From Arthrobacter crystallopoietes (GTDB taxonomy: Bacteria > Actinomycetota > Actinomycetes > Actinomycetales > Micrococcaceae), in NCBI RefSeq assembly GCF_017603825.1, contig NZ_CP072014.1:1674001-1738000 (forward strand): a DNA stretch of 64,000 bases, given 5' to 3'. The notes beneath the pieces were generated by a model. The model worked only from the letters and a program-made list of their open reading frames with translations. It was not told the DNA's origin and did not search any database. Shown here piece after piece: positions 46,921 to 57,955 of the stretch; the stretch's first letter is position 1; each line of letters opens with the position of its first letter. A program made the translations under genes and the position numbers.

Positions 46921-47820
46921 ATGAGCAATGAGCCGCAGGAGACGCTGGACAAGGAAAACCCGCGGGAGCCAGCCGTGGATGTGTCCACCGAAACCCAGGA
47001 ATACCCCGGGTTCACCGAGGAGATGGAGCCGCGGCCCGACCATGGCGAAGACAGCTACAAGGGAAACGACCGGTTGAAGGGCAAGAAGGCGCTGATCACC
47101 GGCGGCGACTCGGGCATTGGTCGTGCGGTTGCCCTCGCGTTCGCGCGGGAGGGCGCCGACGTCGCTATTTCCTATCTCCGCGAAGAGGAGGAAGACGGCC
47201 AGAACTGCCTCGACCTGATCCTGGCTGAAGGGCGCACCGCACTGGGTGTCCCGGGCGACGTGCGCGATGAGGACTATGCGAAGTCCGCCGTGGCCGAGAC
47301 GATCGACGAGCTGGGCGGCCTGGACATCCTGGTCAACAACGCCGGCTACCACCTCGGCCAGCCCAATGGCATCGAGGATATTACGCCGGACCAGTTGCGC
47401 CGGACTTTTGAAACCAATGTCTACGGCACGTTCTGGATGATCCAGGCTGCGCTGCCGCATTTGAAGCCCGGCTCGGTCATTATCAACACCACCTCCATCC
47501 AGGGGCACCATCCCTCCACAAGCCTGATGGACTACGCGGCCACGAAAGCAGCCCTCAACAACCTGACTTTCAGCCTGGCCGAACTGCTGGGGGAGAAGGG
47601 GATCCGGGTCAATGCCGTTGCGCCCGGTCCTATCTGGACACCGCTGCAGCCGGCGACGACAACCCCGAAGAAGCTGGCGTCCTTTGGCTACAGCACGCCC
47701 TTGGGGCGGGCAGGTCAGCCTGCCGAAGTGGCCGGTGCCTTTGTCTTCCTCGCCTCCAACGATGCCCGCTACGTCTCCGGCGAGATCATCGGCGTGACTG
47801 GGGGCATGCATCTGGCCTAG
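46921..47820 (+). CDS. SDR-family oxidoreductase with N-terminal extension
   Basis: A 299-aa short-chain dehydrogenase. The first 50 residues are an acidic extension seen in YghA-type stress SDRs. NAD(P) site ALITGGDSGIGRAVALAF near residue 60, DILVNNAGYH, and the catalytic STSLMDYAATKAALNNL near 203. AGGAGG five bases before ATG 46921. The substrate is unknown; relatives are general-stress aldehyde reductases. Confidence 0.9.
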   Translation: MSNEPQETLDKENPREPAVDVSTETQEYPGFTEEMEPRPDHGEDSYKGNDRLKGKKALITGGDSGIGRAVALAFAREGADVAISYLREEEEDGQNCLDLILAEGRTALGVPGDVRDEDYAKSAVAETIDELGGLDILVNNAGYHLGQPNGIEDITPDQLRRTFETNVYGTFWMIQAALPHLKPGSVIINTTSIQGHHPSTSLMDYAATKAALNNLTFSLAELLGEKGIRVNAVAPGPIWTPLQPATTTPKKLASFGYSTPLGRAGQPAEVAGAFVFLASNDARYVSGEIIGVTGGMHLA

Positions 47821-47916
47821 GGACAGAGGCACGACGTCGGTGGGCCGGGAACGCGGCCCGGCCCGCTATCGGCTCTCGGCCGGGGAGCAGTGGTGAGCAG
47901 GGCTTCAGGAGCCCTG

Positions 47917-48068
47917 TACAGTGGAGGAAGTTGTTGTGTTGCGCATTTTGTATTCTGAGCGGCGAACCTATCTGGGCCAGCCGTTTTTTCTGTAGAAGCG
48001 GGAAAAGAACGCCGCGACTGAAACTTCCCGACAGTCGGGATGAGTTTCAAGCAGAAGGATGAACAAAA
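47917..48068 (+). promoter_or_regulatory. structured cspA leader, copy 2
   Basis: TACAGT -10-like box (47917-47922), then the same leader as copy 1. CGGC/GCCG hairpin plus six T (47960-47989), and a stem at 48020-48048 with CCCGA/TCGGG inner and GAAAC/GTTTC outer helix. The outer helix differs from copy 1 (GGGGC/GTCTC) on both strands yet still pairs. AGAAGGA follows. Confidence 0.78.
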
Positions 48069-48272
48069 ATGGCTACAGGTACCGTGAAATGGTTCAACGC
48101 TGAAAAGGGCTTCGGCTTCATCGAGCCCGACGACGGCAGCGCCGATGTTTTCGCCCACTTCTCCGCTATCAACTCCGGTGGCTACCGTTCTCTCGACGAG
48201 AACCAGAAGGTCACCTTTGAGACGGAGCAGGGCCCCAAGGGTCCCCAGGCTGTCAACATCCAGGTTGCATAA
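48069..48272 (+). CDS. cspA: cold-shock protein, copy 2
   Basis: A 67-aa CspA paralogue, starting [20 protein letters not shown] with the same RNP1 and RNP2 motifs as the 37810 copy. Differences are mostly conservative (Gln to Glu, Ser to Thr, and the last residues IQVA). It has its own leader and a perfect terminator. Confidence 0.96.
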   Translation: MATGTVKWFNAEKGFGFIEPDDGSADVFAHFSAINSGGYRSLDENQKVTFETEQGPKGPQAVNIQVA

Positions 48273-48298
48273 TTTTGTGATTTGAGGTCTTGGGACCG

Positions 48299-48336
48299 GA
48301 AGCAGGGCGGGAAGAATTTCCCGCCCTGCTTCTTTT
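48299..48336 (+). terminator. terminator of cspA copy 2
   Basis: GAAGCAGGGCGGGAA pairs perfectly with TTCCCGCCCTGCTTC, then four T. Confidence 0.94.
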
Positions 48337-48444
48337 AACCACCGGCTGAACCCGTTGCCGTCTTCCCGTCCCCGTGTACAAAACTGGACCGGAGCCATAG
48401 CCTAGCTGTAAGTCTGCCCATCGCTGTCGAAGGGAATCTAGGCC

Positions 48445-51279
<2,835 letters not shown>

Positions 51280-51301
51280 GCTTGCGGTGGACGGAGACAA
51301 C

Positions 51302-52036
51302 ATGGACCACGGGACTGCGGATGTCTCCGTCCACGAGTACCTTCAGGACCTCGTGCTGGACAGCGAAGATGTAGGGCAGTTCCTCAACGAATTTGCGCGT
51401 TTCGCCGCCAAGAGCCTGTCCGGATCGGAATCAGAGATCCTCTGTGGTGTTACGCTCCTGCGGCGGAAATCGGCCGCGACGGTAGCCAGCAGCAGTGAAC
51501 ACGCCAAGAACATGGATGAAATCCAGTACCAGTTCGGCGACGGGCCTTGCCTGCGCGCCGCCAGGGAAAAGGAAACCATCTACGTAGCCGATATTAAATC
51601 GGACGACCGTTGGCATGACTATGCAGACGCAGTGCTACAGCACGGAATCCGTTCGGTACTCGCGGTCCCCATACCCCTGGACGGGGAGGCAAATGCCGGG
51701 CTCAATCTGTATTCGCACGTAGTCGACAATTTCGACGAAGAGGCGATCAAGGCAGCGGAGACATTTGCCGGACAGGCTTCGAAAGGGCTGTCATTGTCCA
51801 TACGCCTCACCCAGCAGGCCGAAACTGCCGCCCATCTAAAGGCTGCGATGGAGTCCCGTACGACGATAGACCTCGCGGTTGGCATCATTATGGGGCAGAA
51901 CCGCTGCAGCCAGGACCGGGCCTTCGAGATCCTGCGTTCTGCCTCGAGCAGCCGGAACGTCAAACTTCGCGACATAGCCGCCGGCATAGTCGCGTCAACT
52001 GGTCAAAGCGATCCCGCCACACACTTCGACCCGTAA
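51302..52036 (+). CDS. GAF-ANTAR domain protein
   Basis: A 244-aa regulator. The GAF domain spans residues 20-165 (QFGDGPCLRAAREKETIYVAD, GIRSVLAVPIPLDGEANAG); the C-terminal ANTAR RNA-binding domain includes MESRTTIDLAVGIIMGQNR and CSQDRAFEILRSASSSRN. ANTAR proteins bind paired hairpins and prevent termination. GGAG six bases before ATG 51302. The target RNA is unknown; the cspA leaders are terminator-like but lack an evident ANTAR double hairpin. Confidence 0.88.
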   Translation: MDHGTADVSVHEYLQDLVLDSEDVGQFLNEFARFAAKSLSGSESEILCGVTLLRRKSAATVASSSEHAKNMDEIQYQFGDGPCLRAAREKETIYVADIKSDDRWHDYADAVLQHGIRSVLAVPIPLDGEANAGLNLYSHVVDNFDEEAIKAAETFAGQASKGLSLSIRLTQQAETAAHLKAAMESRTTIDLAVGIIMGQNRCSQDRAFEILRSASSSRNVKLRDIAAGIVASTGQSDPATHFDP

Positions 52037-52234
52037 GTTCTGGTCCAGTGAAGACCTTGGCATACATCGTTCTGTGGCGTGGCCGGCGGTGCCCTGGAAA
52101 TCCGTGCCCTGAATGTTATGGTCGTATCCCCACAAAAATACTAAGTTGCCTTAGCATTAGGGGAGAGCGTAGCTCGGCGTGAATCAATCATTGCGGTCAA
52201 GCAGGACCGCAACAGGACAGATTGGAACGACGCA

Positions 52235-52699
52235 ATGACCGCATCATCAGGCCGCGTTGAAGCCCGCGGCAACGAGAAAAGCAATGTGCAGAAGGCTGCC
52301 ATGGCCGTCGGGGCCGTATTCCTGTTGGTCGGCATTCTGGGGTTCATCCCCGGCATCACGACCAATTACGACCAGATGTCCTTCGCCGGCCATGAATCGG
52401 AGTCGATGCTTCTGGGCATATTCCAGGTCTCCATCCTCCATAACATCGTCCACCTGCTCTTCGGCATCGCCGGCATAGCCATGGCGAAGAGTATTTCGGG
52501 CGCCCGCAACTACCTGATCTGGGGCGGGGCCATCTACCTGGTCCTGTGGCTGTACGGCTTGATCATCGGGCACGAAACCGCCGCCAATTTCATCCCGGTG
52601 AACACCGCGGTTACGTGGCTGCACTTCGTCCTGGGCGTTGCGATGATAGCCCTCGGCGTTCTGCTCACCCGCAACCGCTCAACCGTCCGGCACACCTAG
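52235..52699 (+). CDS. DUF4383 membrane protein, copy 2
   Basis: A 154-aa protein with the same four-helix plan as the gene at 31571 (VFLLVGILGFIPGIT, HNIVHLLFGIAGIAMAK, GGAIYLVLWLYGLI, WLHFVLGVAMIALGV). Function unknown. Start ATG 52235, weak upstream site. Followed by a terminator hairpin. Confidence 0.82.
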   Translation: MTASSGRVEARGNEKSNVQKAAMAVGAVFLLVGILGFIPGITTNYDQMSFAGHESESMLLGIFQVSILHNIVHLLFGIAGIAMAKSISGARNYLIWGGAIYLVLWLYGLIIGHETAANFIPVNTAVTWLHFVLGVAMIALGVLLTRNRSTVRHT

Positions 52700-52728
52700 T
52701 CCCATCGAAGAACAAGCGGAGCCGCTCG

Positions 52729-52765
52729 GAAGTGATGGCAGTGCTGACGGTGCTGCCATCACTTC
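52729..52765 (+). terminator. terminator hairpin
   Basis: GAAGTGATGGCAG and CTGCCATCACTTC pair perfectly over an 11-base loop, followed by TT. Confidence 0.88.
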
Positions 52766-52789
52766 TTGCTGGCCGGCGAAAGGTGCATC

Positions 52790-53218
52790 ATGAAGAGATC
52801 CCGGCTGGCGGTGGCCCATGGCCTGTTCAACATGGCGGCAGGTCTCTGGCCGTTGCTGCACTACCGCAGTTTCGAGGCGGTGTCAGGGCCTAAAACTGAC
52901 GCCTGGCTGGTCAAATGCGTGGGCGGCTTGGCAGCTGGCGCTGGCTATGCCCAACTGCGCGGCCGGACGTCACCGGAAGGACTGGCCGCCGCCCGGCGAA
53001 TCGGGGTGGGAACGGCGGGGACTTTCGCTGCGGTCGATCTGATCTACGGTGGCACAGGGCGCATCAGCCCCGTGTATCTGCTTGATGCCGTTGTGGAAGC
53101 AATATGGCTGAAGGCCTGGGCGAAGGATCTGATGGTCCAACGCTACGACTGCCCCGCCAGACCGATCGACCAACGACGGCGGATCGGCCCGGCTTCCGTT
53201 CTCGATGTTTCGTCCTAG
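52790..53218 (+). CDS. hypothetical membrane-associated protein, 142 aa
   Basis: A protein with three or four moderately hydrophobic helices (LAVAHGLFNMAAGLWPLLHY; WLVKCVGGLAAGAGYAQL; IGVGTAGTFAAVDLIYGGTG; YLLDAVVEAIWLKAWA). I do not recognise a family. GAAAGG upstream supports ATG 52790. The last 20 residues are hydrophilic. It converges on a small acidic gene. Confidence 0.65.
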   Translation: MKRSRLAVAHGLFNMAAGLWPLLHYRSFEAVSGPKTDAWLVKCVGGLAAGAGYAQLRGRTSPEGLAAARRIGVGTAGTFAAVDLIYGGTGRISPVYLLDAVVEAIWLKAWAKDLMVQRYDCPARPIDQRRRIGPASVLDVSS

Positions 53219-53233
53219 GACAGGCGGCTGCAG

Positions 53234-53455
53234 CTAGCCGGGGAACTGCACGTAGGGCGCGTCCCCGTCGCCGTCGTTGTCTGAATCGCCGAAGGCCTTC
53301 TTTTCCAGTTCTTCCGCCTTCTCTGGATCCCCGCCGTGCGCGCGGTCCTCGTCCTGCTCAAGCCGGCGGGCTCCGCCTTCGGTATCGTCCTGGTTGCCAA
53401 TAATCCCGTCCGATGCGTTGTCGGGGGCCGCGGTATTCGGGTTTTCTTCAGACAT
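53234..53455 (-). CDS. small acidic protein, 73 aa
   Basis: A 73-aa Asp/Glu/Asn-rich protein starting MSEENPNTAAPDNASDG and ending DAPYVQFPG. No Cys or hydrophobic segment. AAGG precedes ATG 53455. Composition is like the proteins at 31332 and 56467. Function unknown. Confidence 0.6.
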   Translation of the reverse strand: MSEENPNTAAPDNASDGIIGNQDDTEGGARRLEQDEDRAHGGDPEKAEELEKKAFGDSDNDGDGDAPYVQFPG

Positions 53456-53734
53456 GTTCTGCCTTCTTTCCTTCGGCTGAGTGGTCTGCGGTTGGGCCTG
53501 CACTCCCAGCCTAGGCAGGCCCAACAAGGCTGCCAAGGGCTATTCCGGGACCGGCCGGAATGAGTTTTGTTACGCGGCTTCGACGCATGGGGTTGCCCGT
53601 TGCTCCGCGGGGCGAATTTTCGTACTCTTATTCCGGCCAAAAGCTTGGTCATCGGCCTCTAATGAGAGAGAAGCCAATGAAGTACCACACGCAACGATGC
53701 GTACGTCTCGACTTTGCAGAAGTCGGAGACGGCC

Positions 53735-54016
53735 ATGACGCTTTCTGACTACGAGCGTCAGCAGCTGTTCCTGCTTGAGCAGCAGCTCAGGGCGGATGAT
53801 CCGGCCCTGGCACTAACCCTGTCCCTCGCTCCGGCTCCGGCCGTTCCCCATCGCACCCTTGTAGCCGGTTGGCTACTGGTGCTTTGCGGAGCGACTGCGG
53901 TGCTGTGGGGAGCTTACGCCAGTTTCGTCGGAGCGGCCGTTGTCGGCCTGCTGTTCGTCGCGGCCGGTTTGTACTGGGCAGAGACTCCCGGCAGCAGGAA
54001 ACTTAGAAGAATGTAA
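53735..54016 (+). CDS. DUF3040 membrane protein
   Basis: A 93-aa DUF3040 protein typical of Actinobacteria: soluble start MTLSDYERQQLFLLEQQLRA, then two helices (LVAGWLLVLCGATAVLWGAY and FVGAAVVGLLFVAAGLYWAE). Function unknown. GGAG six bases before ATG 53735. Bases 53456-53734 upstream hold no gene. Confidence 0.82.
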   Translation: MTLSDYERQQLFLLEQQLRADDPALALTLSLAPAPAVPHRTLVAGWLLVLCGATAVLWGAYASFVGAAVVGLLFVAAGLYWAETPGSRKLRRM

Positions 54017-54081
54017 CTTCCTTCGGGTCCGTGGAGCCTGTCACGGCGCGGCGGGAATCGGCGTACCGGCCTAGGACCTGA

Positions 54082-54228
54082 TCAGCCGCCGTTATCGTCG
54101 GTATCGGGGCCCTCGGCGGCGTCTTGCGAGTGCGGATGGGAGACGTACGGAATCTGCTCCAGCTCTCCTTCCACCGCGTCCTCGCTGTGCCGGCGGTCGT
54201 TCTCCTGCGGAAATGCTGGTGTTTTCAT
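54082..54228 (-). CDS. small acidic protein, 48 aa
   Basis: Starts MKTPAFPQENDRRHSEDAVE; hydrophilic, no hydrophobic segment. GGAGGA lies about ten bases upstream of ATG 54228. Placed between the PAP2 gene (upstream) and the convergent DUF3040 gene. Small and unrecognised; real status moderately likely because of the ribosome site. Confidence 0.45.
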   Translation of the reverse strand: MKTPAFPQENDRRHSEDAVEGELEQIPYVSHPHSQDAAEGPDTDDNGG

Positions 54229-54388
54229 GGCTGCTGTCCTCCAGCGGGCGCGCCCGTCCCACGTAGGCGGGCTGATGCTTCCACGGTACTCCCGGGCCGG
54301 GGCCAGTTCCACCCCTGCCGGTCCTATCCCGTAGCCGCTAAGGCCCAGTTGGGAGCGCCCACGGCAGCACGCCCGATCGGATTTCGGC

Positions 54389-55219
54389 TCACGGCGGGCC
54401 TGCTCTGGCCCGCCGGCGGCTGCCCGCCCCGCGGTGACTTGCGGTCAGGAACAGGCGGTGGATTGTGATGACGGTGGCAAGCCAGGCGATGCCGAGCGTC
54501 CAGGCGACCAGGACATCCGTAAACCAATGGTGGCCCAGGAAAACCCGGCTCAGCCCCATGGCGAGGGCGAAAAGTGCGGCGCCCGCGATAGTCAGCGTTC
54601 GGGCGCGCTTCGATTGCTGCGCCAGGACCAGCAGGTAAGCGACGATGCCGGCAATGACGATCGAGTTGAGCGAGTGGCCGCTGGGAAAGGACGGCGAATG
54701 TTCGAAGGGCGGCACCGCAGAGGAAAGCGGCGGCCGGGTGCGCCCGATGAGTTTCTTGCCGGCAATGGTCATCAACAGGGAACCGCTGGCCGCCGCGACC
54801 ATGAGAACCAGGGGCGTCCAGGATCTTCGCTGAAGCGTCAGCGCGAGAAGTGCCAGGGCCGCTAGAACCGTCATGCCGATCCCGCCGCCGAGATTCGTGA
54901 AGGCCGTCATCGCCGCGTCGGCTTCCGGCGACCGCAGCTTCAGAGCAGTGTCCAATAGTGGTTGGTCCAGCACGGCGACGCCGTCGGATTCGGCAACGGC
55001 CTCGTACACTTCGGCCGAAAGAGCAGTCAGCGCAGCGGCAATAATGGCACCGGCCGCAAGCGTGATAACGAGCGCGGTATGCGGACCGAGCAGACGGCTG
55101 GCCCATTCCATCGCGCGGGCGAAAAACCGTCCTACCGGTGTCTTCCACCGCGTGAGATCCTTACTGCCGACAAAACGGTCCTCTGCAAGCTCCCGCGGCT
55201 TGTCCTGCTCGGATGTCAT
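54389..55219 (-). CDS. PAP2-family phosphatase (membrane)
   Basis: A 276-aa membrane phosphatase with six helices. The three PAP2 motifs are KKLIGRTRPP, PSFPSGHSLNS and SRVFLGHHWFTDV. Such enzymes dephosphorylate undecaprenyl pyrophosphate or lipid phosphates. ATG 55219 overlaps the CtaG-like stop (ATGA), so it is the last gene of that membrane-protein operon. The C-terminus is Arg-rich. Confidence 0.87.
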   Translation of the reverse strand: MTSEQDKPRELAEDRFVGSKDLTRWKTPVGRFFARAMEWASRLLGPHTALVITLAAGAIIAAALTALSAEVYEAVAESDGVAVLDQPLLDTALKLRSPEADAAMTAFTNLGGGIGMTVLAALALLALTLQRRSWTPLVLMVAAASGSLLMTIAGKKLIGRTRPPLSSAVPPFEHSPSFPSGHSLNSIVIAGIVAYLLVLAQQSKRARTLTIAGAALFALAMGLSRVFLGHHWFTDVLVAWTLGIAWLATVITIHRLFLTASHRGAGSRRRARAGPP

Positions 55220-56010
55220 GCCGCCGGCCCTGTACTGGAACTGCGTACGACGGCGGCAGGAACCTTGCGTGCGCCGGTGCGGTACCACTGGTGCCACAGC
55301 AGGATAATGAGCGCCAGTTCAACCGTGCCGCCGGCGTAGTACATGAGTTGCCCTCCGGTTTCTGCCTCGCCTATCGGGACTCTGGCTGGCGGCATGGCGT
55401 ACAGGCTCTTGGCCAAGACGTTGTGAGCAGCGATGGCCGCGACCAGCACAGCGCATCGGTAGCCGTGGTTCGGACGATGCGGAGCCGGATCCCGTCCGAC
55501 CATTGCTGCGGTGAAAAGGTAGCCGGCAGCCAGCACATGGCCCATGACCAGCCAATGGATAAGGGCGGAGTCCTGCATGCCCTGGTAAAGGTCCGTCCGG
55601 TACATCACCCACATGCCACCCACATTCAGCACCGCAGCAACGGATGGATCGGATAGAACCCGTGCAGGCTTGCTCTTGAGCAGCGCAGACAGCCGCCGGG
55701 CCGGAAGCACCTCCAGTGTGCGCAACGCCAAGGTGATCGGCCGGGACATAACAAGGAATAACGGCGCCACCATACCGGCCAGCAGATGGGCGCCGACGTT
55801 TGCGGCGAAATCCTGATGGCTGAGCGACGCGAAGGGGCCTGCAAAGGTTGAAACGGCGGTGATCGCGCCGAGAATGAAGCAGGCCGAGCGGCGCTTCGGC
55901 CACCCTCCGGCTATCCGTGGAGAAGCGGCCGAGAAGAGATACGCGGCGACTGCTACCAGCGCCGGCAGGAAGAGCGCCGCTTCGAGCAGGAAGCCGCCGT
56001 GCTCATGCAT
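55216..56010 (-). CDS. CtaG-type cytochrome c oxidase assembly membrane protein
   Basis: A 264-aa seven-helix protein of the caa3_CtaG family. Conserved LSHQDFAANVGAHLLAGMVA and SALIHWLVMGHVLAAGYLF include His residues typical of copper-handling members. Role: assembly of the oxidase CuB site, or copper tolerance. It overlaps DUF2243 upstream by 8 bases and PAP2 downstream by 4. Confidence 0.83.
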   Translation of the reverse strand: MHEHGGFLLEAALFLPALVAVAAYLFSAASPRIAGGWPKRRSACFILGAITAVSTFAGPFASLSHQDFAANVGAHLLAGMVAPLFLVMSRPITLALRTLEVLPARRLSALLKSKPARVLSDPSVAAVLNVGGMWVMYRTDLYQGMQDSALIHWLVMGHVLAAGYLFTAAMVGRDPAPHRPNHGYRCAVLVAAIAAHNVLAKSLYAMPPARVPIGEAETGGQLMYYAGGTVELALIILLWHQWYRTGARKVPAAVVRSSSTGPAA

Positions 56011-56464
56011 CGTTCTCCAGGCTGTCCCGGGCGGACCGGCCGCGGAACAACAGAACCGCGCCAGCCACCATCAGCAGGACTGCGGTTATATTCCAGCCGA
56101 TGTCGTAGGGCAATAGGTCCACGTCGTAGCGGATCTGATGCAGGCCCAGCAATTTGTGCTGGACCAGGCCGTCGTACAGTTGGAAGGCTCCAGCCCCGAT
56201 GAGCCCTGCACCCGCCCACAGCCGGCGGCGCAGCTCGTGTCGCCGTCGTAAATCAGCGAACAGGAACAATCCGGCGATCGTGGCGAACCAGCTGAAGGCA
56301 TGGAACAGGCCGTCCGAAACGAGCCCGGCCGCCGTGGTGCTGCCGTCGTAGAAATGATGCCAATGCAGGAGTTGGTGGAAAACCACTTCGTCCAGAAAGG
56401 CGATGACGCCCAACCCGAAGAGCAACCCGGAAACGACGTTCCTCCGGGCTGCAGGAGTCCGCAT
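56003..56464 (-). CDS. DUF2243 membrane protein
   Basis: A 153-aa four-helix protein. LFGLGVIAFLDEVVFHQLLH and HHFYD, followed by LFHAFSWFATIAGLFLF and FQLYDGLVQHKLLGLHQIRY, are the DUF2243 marks, rich in buried His. It is often found next to CtaG-like proteins, as here. Its role may be metal- or heme-related; inference only. ATG 56464. Confidence 0.85.
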   Translation of the reverse strand: MRTPAARRNVVSGLLFGLGVIAFLDEVVFHQLLHWHHFYDGSTTAAGLVSDGLFHAFSWFATIAGLFLFADLRRRHELRRRLWAGAGLIGAGAFQLYDGLVQHKLLGLHQIRYDVDLLPYDIGWNITAVLLMVAGAVLLFRGRSARDSLENDA

Positions 56465-56466
56465 GC

Positions 56467-56643
56467 TCAGTCCTGCTGGTTCCGTTTCAGCGGATCTTGC
56501 TCCTCGGTTGATTCGGTGAGTGCGTCCTCTGGTTTGCGATCGGCTGCCGGGTCGCCACTGCCGACGTAGCCTGCGGGAACTGCACCCCCGGCCTGGGTCT
56601 GCTGCTCTTCGCGGATGTTGCCGGGGCGGTCTCGATCGTTCAT
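56467..56643 (-). CDS. small acidic protein, 58 aa
   Basis: Starts MNDRDRPGNIREEQQTQAGG; hydrophilic, Asp/Glu/Gln-rich. GAGGA seven bases upstream of ATG 56643. The start overlaps the previous gene's stop (ATGA) and the end is two bases before DUF2243, so it is part of the operon. Function unknown. Confidence 0.65.
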   Translation of the reverse strand: MNDRDRPGNIREEQQTQAGGAVPAGYVGSGDPAADRKPEDALTESTEEQDPLKRNQQD

Positions 56644-56915
56644 GCCGGTTCCTCGAGGGTGAAGCCGCATTCGCAGCGGTACGTCGTGACCTGATGTGCA
56701 TCGGCCAACGCGGGGCGCGCTGCGGCGCCTGAAGGTTCCGCCCCGACCAGCAGGGGTTCGGTGACGGAGAGGCGATCGGCATCGACCACCTGCATGGGCC
56801 TGCGACAGTGCACCCTGTTTCTCATGGTGTGAAGCAGCGATGCGTCCGCGGGAAGAAACTGTGCGAGTGAAGGTGCGTTCAAGGTCGAAGGTACTGCGTT
56901 CGGTCTGTCAATCAT
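56640..56915 (-). CDS. hypothetical protein, 91 aa
   Basis: A small protein with CRRP in the middle and CECGFTLEEPA at the end; the terminal CxC and the single middle Cys could bind metal. Start ATG 56915, or 56963 giving 107 aa; no clear ribosome site for either. First gene of the tightly packed unit leading to CtaG and PAP2. No family recognised. Confidence 0.5.
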   Translation of the reverse strand: MIDRPNAVPSTLNAPSLAQFLPADASLLHTMRNRVHCRRPMQVVDADRLSVTEPLLVGAEPSGAAARPALADAHQVTTYRCECGFTLEEPA

Positions 56916-57024
56916 GCTTTCGTTCGTGCCTTCCAAATATGGGTAACCACTAAAGCCAAGCATGCTTATTATGGCGATGGCAAGCTCGGATGGGCCCCTG
57001 TGGATATGCTATGCCGACGCTTGA

Positions 57025-57282
57025 CTACGCTGAAGGCTTATTTCCGCCGACTCCGGGATTGCCGTTGTTGTCGCCCCCGATGAGCCGCTTCCTGGCTTCA
57101 TGGCGGGCGCGCTGGATCTTGTCAGTGTGCTTGCCCTTGGTGGCTTTGTCCGCGGCATCAGCGGCCCGCTCAACCAGTTTGGCTCCGGTCTGCTTTGTCT
57201 TGGGATTCTGCAGCACCTGCCTGACCTTCGGGTTGCGTGCTAGCTCCTGGGCGATCTTGCCAAACTTGCTGAATCCTGCCAT
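57025..57282 (-). CDS. MT0933/Rv0909-like small basic protein
   Basis: An 85-aa Lys/Ala-rich protein starting MAGFSKFGKIAQELARNPKV and containing VERAADAADKATKGKHTDKI, similar in pattern to the MT0933-type antitoxin family of Actinobacteria (ADKATKGKHxDKI). No toxin gene is adjacent. Antitoxin function is therefore doubtful. ATG 57282. Confidence 0.55.
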   Translation of the reverse strand: MAGFSKFGKIAQELARNPKVRQVLQNPKTKQTGAKLVERAADAADKATKGKHTDKIQRARHEARKRLIGGDNNGNPGVGGNKPSA

Positions 57283-57536
57283 GGGATATGCCTGCTTTCG
57301 TTGCCTGTTCGCCACGCAGTCCTTAAATGGCGCGCGGTCCTCCAGCCCCACATCTTAGACAAAGAGTCTGGGGAGTTTCTGGTAACGGGAAAATGCCTGC
57401 TAATTGACAATGCAGACGGGACCTCTGAATTCTGGGCGTGCGTGCTCGTCCGCTTTGACCATTCGGCCGTGGATTTTCGACCCTGCTCGCACCATCCGGG
57501 ATCAAGCCGCCCGTACCGGCCAGCGACTAAATCGCC

Positions 57537-57719
57537 TTAACCATCGTCCGTCTCCGGGCGTGATTCGGACCCGGATCCGGCTTCTGGGTCCGAGTCTGTC
57601 TCTGGTTCGGGAGGCAAGGCACCGCCTTCGCCCTTCCACCGGTGCAGCTGTTTCTCCGGTACCTCGCCCGTGTCGATTTTTCTAGTCCTGTCCGAACTGC
57701 TTTCCGGCGACTTGTCCAT
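57537..57719 (-). CDS. small acidic protein, 60 aa
   Basis: Starts MDKSPESSSDRTRKIDTGEV and becomes a Pro/Glu/Asp/Gly tail. No good ribosome site upstream of ATG 57719. Lies alone between the MT0933-like gene and the response regulator. Composition resembles the other acidic proteins. Confidence 0.4.
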   Translation of the reverse strand: MDKSPESSSDRTRKIDTGEVPEKQLHRWKGEGGALPPEPETDSDPEAGSGSESRPETDDG

Positions 57720-57955
57720 GCCCAGACTGTAGGCCGTCCTCGATGAGGGGGCAAGTTGCGCTAGCGGCGGCCGCTGCGGCGGAACTCGGATCGGGCGGGG
57801 CGCAGAAAATTGATCTGGGTTAACAGGAGTGGATGAGGCCTGCAGGGCCGTGAGGCTGGGGAATGCCAAGACTGAAGGTGCGCGCAGCGGACTGGAATCA
57901 GTGACAGCCGAGGTCGAATGTTGCGGCCGGGAGACAGGCTACTCCGACAGCCCTG

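Noticed and set aside
57025-57282. Complete toxin-antitoxin locus at the MT0933-like gene
   Set aside because: No toxin-like frame next to it; only the Lys/Ala-rich small protein is present.
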